From positions 1-48,914 of the forward strand of contig JAAYFD010000052.1 in assembly GCA_012728415.1 (NCBI GenBank): 48,914 nt of DNA. Direction: 5' to 3'. Position 1 is the first letter of the stretch. Each line of letters opens with the position of its first letter. Made by a program: the position numbers and the translations under genes. The stretch is from Gammaproteobacteria bacterium (lineage in GTDB: Bacteria; Pseudomonadota; Gammaproteobacteria; Pseudomonadales; Pseudomonadaceae). Under the pieces are notes generated by a model, which saw only the letters and a list, made by a program, of their open reading frames with translations, made no database searches and was not told where the DNA came from. This document shows, one piece after another, positions 47,478 through 48,914 of the stretch.

Positions 47478-48629
47478 TCAATAGGCTGCGGCAAAAATCC
47501 CGACCACCTGTTCATGGGTTGGCTGGATGGGGTTGGTCAGGCCGCAGGCGTCCTTCATGGCGTTGGTGGCCAGTTCGGCGAAGTCTTCTTCCTTGACTTT
47601 CAGGTCTTTCAGGCCGGCGGGGATGCCGACTTCTTTGGCCAGCGCCTCAATGGCCGCGATACAGGCCCTGGCGCCTTCGTCATCGTTCATGCCCTGCACG
47701 TCAATGCCCATGGCAGCGGCCACGTCTTTCAGGCGGCCAGCTGCAACCTGGCTGTTGAAACGCTGCACATGGGGCAGCAGAACGGCGTTGCAGACCCCGT
47801 GCGGCAGGTCATAAAAACCGCCCAGCTGGTGTGCCATGGCGTGCACATAGCCCAGCGAGGCATTGTTGAAAGCCATGCCGGCCAGCAGCTGGGCGTAGGC
47901 CATCTGGTCGCGGGCGGCCATGTTCTTGCCGTCCTTGACCGCAGTGGCCAGGTTGTTGGCAATGATCGTTACGGCCTTCAGCGCACAGGCATCGGTAATG
48001 GCATTGGCCGCGGTGGACACATAGGCTTCCACAGCGTGCGTCAGTGCGTCCATGCCGGTGGCAGCGGTCAGGCCGGCAGGCATGTTTTTCATCAGGGCCG
48101 GGTCGTTGACGGACAGGATGGGCGTGACGTGCTTGTCAACAATGGCCATCTTGATGTGGGTGTTTTCATCGGTGATGATGCAAAAACGGGTGATTTCCGA
48201 GGCGGTGCCCGCTGTGGTATTGATCGAGATCAGCGGCAGCTGTGGCTTGGCCGACTGGTCAACCCCTTCGTAGTCGCGGATGTCGCCGCCGTTGCTGGCC
48301 ACCAGCGCGATTGCCTTGGCACAGTCGTGGGGCGAGCCGCCACCCAGGGAAAGCAAAAAATCACAGTTGTTTTCTTTCAGCAGGGCCAGGCCAGCTTCGA
48401 CGTTGCTGGTGGTCGGGTTGGGCTGTACGCCGTCGTAGATGCAGGATTTAACGCCACGGTCGGCCAGCAGCTGCTGCAGCTGCGCAGCATAGCCCAGCTC
48501 CACCAGCGGTTTGTCGGTCACAATCAGGCCTTGCGTGAAGCCCGCCTGTTTGGCGTGGTCGCAGGCCTGTTCAACGGCACCTTCGCCGATCAGGTTGACG
48601 GAAGGCATAAAGAAAGCAGATACGGTCAT
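47478..48629 (-). CDS. yiaY: Iron-containing alcohol dehydrogenase (YiaY/AdhB type)
   Basis: 383 residues of the group III, Fe2+-dependent family. Seen are the NAD-binding [13 protein letters not shown] (about 97-109), [13 protein letters not shown] (about 140-152) and the metal ligands in [10 protein letters not shown] and H-A-M-A-H-Q-L-G-G...D-L-P-H-G-V. It is very similar to E. coli YiaY and Zymomonas AdhB. Although YiaY is often called L-threonine dehydrogenase, ethanol or another short alcohol is more likely here, because an aldehyde dehydrogenase gene lies directly upstream. The ATG at 48629 begins the conserved sequence. Confidence 0.93.
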   Translation of the reverse strand: MTVSAFFMPSVNLIGEGAVEQACDHAKQAGFTQGLIVTDKPLVELGYAAQLQQLLADRGVKSCIYDGVQPNPTTSNVEAGLALLKENNCDFLLSLGGGSPHDCAKAIALVASNGGDIRDYEGVDQSAKPQLPLISINTTAGTASEITRFCIITDENTHIKMAIVDKHVTPILSVNDPALMKNMPAGLTAATGMDALTHAVEAYVSTAANAITDACALKAVTIIANNLATAVKDGKNMAARDQMAYAQLLAGMAFNNASLGYVHAMAHQLGGFYDLPHGVCNAVLLPHVQRFNSQVAAGRLKDVAAAMGIDVQGMNDDEGARACIAAIEALAKEVGIPAGLKDLKVKEEDFAELATNAMKDACGLTNPIQPTHEQVVGIFAAAY

Positions 48630-48772
48630 GGTGATACTCTTGGTTGATTGAGTGCGTTGGCAAAATTGCCGGGAACATACAGGTATTGCCGGTTGCCCCG
48701 ACTGCTCTCTGGGGCGAAGGGCGGGCCGCTGTGGGCAGCCCGCGATTTTCAGCATTTAAGGAGCGGGGCCCC

Positions 48773-48914
48773 TTAGAAGAAGCCCAGCGGGCTGGTGCCA
48801 TAGCTGACCAGCAGGTTTTTGGTTTGCTGGTAGTGGTCCAGAATCATCTTGTGGGTTTCGCGACCCACGCCGGACTTCTTGTAACCACCGAAGGCGGCGT
48901 GCGCCGGGTACAGG
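48773..48914 (-). CDS. exaC: Aldehyde dehydrogenase (ExaC-like), C-terminal fragment
   Basis: Only the last 46 codons are inside the window. They read [18 protein letters not shown] and end [12 protein letters not shown], the typical end of the ExaC/AldB NAD-dependent acetaldehyde dehydrogenases. It oxidises the aldehyde made by an alcohol dehydrogenase. It lies 143 bases upstream of the iron-dependent alcohol dehydrogenase on the same strand; a GCGGGC/GCCCGC stem between them (about 48720-48743) may be a terminator or processing site. Confidence 0.88.
   Translation of the reverse strand, partial: LYPAHAAFGGYKKSGVGRETHKMILDHYQQTKNLLVSYGTSPLGFF

Noticed and set aside
47514..48647. 377-codon plus-strand open frame opposite the alcohol dehydrogenase
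   Set aside because: Antisense shadow of a strongly conserved enzyme; sequence of no known family.

Overview
This window is chromosomal DNA of a GC-rich gammaproteobacterium with a Pseudomonas-like gene order. The evidence is the run yggX-mutY-asmA-panM-hisB-hisA-hisF-ctpA-envC-gpmI-rhodanese-grxC-secB, the comM-ubiK-glnK-sutA block, and the tim44-uvrD-GGDEF/EAL-trhP block. From memory all three blocks occur in Pseudomonas and relatives. The proteins do not look like a true Pseudomonas, so I place it in the Pseudomonadales/Oceanospirillales area without naming a genus.

Layout. 1-4.8 kb: start of a lipoprotein gene, tRNA-Phe with its own strong promoter, then the leftward asmA-mutY-yggX operon and panM. 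4.8-7.5 kb: rightward histidine genes hisB, hisA and hisF, with no hisH and with palindromic elements between them. 7.5-7.9 kb: an island of three repeat types. 7.9-12 kb: leftward gpmI-envC-ctpA (glycolysis and cell-wall remodelling). 12.2-14.4 kb: rightward rhodanese-grxC-secB and a response regulator. 14.6-16.1 kb: ubiC-ubiA. 16.3-22.4 kb: a chemoreceptor, an SCP2-like protein, comM, ubiK, glnK (without amtB), sutA and a thioesterase. 22.5-31.2 kb: SMI1-like, Tim44-like and DUF4395 genes, a chimeric uvrD/tim44 pseudogene, and a six-gene Mrp cation/proton antiporter operon. 31.3-38 kb: uvrD, a PAS-GGDEF-EAL protein and trhP. 38.2-46.9 kb: a flavoprotein, a thioesterase, a CvrA-type antiporter, a large mechanosensitive channel and selO. 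46.9-47.5 kb: a second repeat island. 47.5 kb to the end: an iron-dependent alcohol dehydrogenase and the end of an aldehyde dehydrogenase, likely an alcohol-oxidation pair.

Most of the window is housekeeping. The unusual parts are the spaces between genes. (1) A fused remnant of a uvrD 3' end and a tim44 5' end lies next to the Mrp operon. It differs from the intact copies mainly at silent sites, which suggests import of a relative's allele rather than a recent local duplication. (2) hisH and amtB are both missing from places where they are expected. (3) A degenerate family of nested palindromic elements of about 100 bp recurs between genes, beside REP-like hairpins and a 97% identical 123-bp direct repeat. 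No CRISPR array, prophage, insertion sequence or recognisable defence system was seen.
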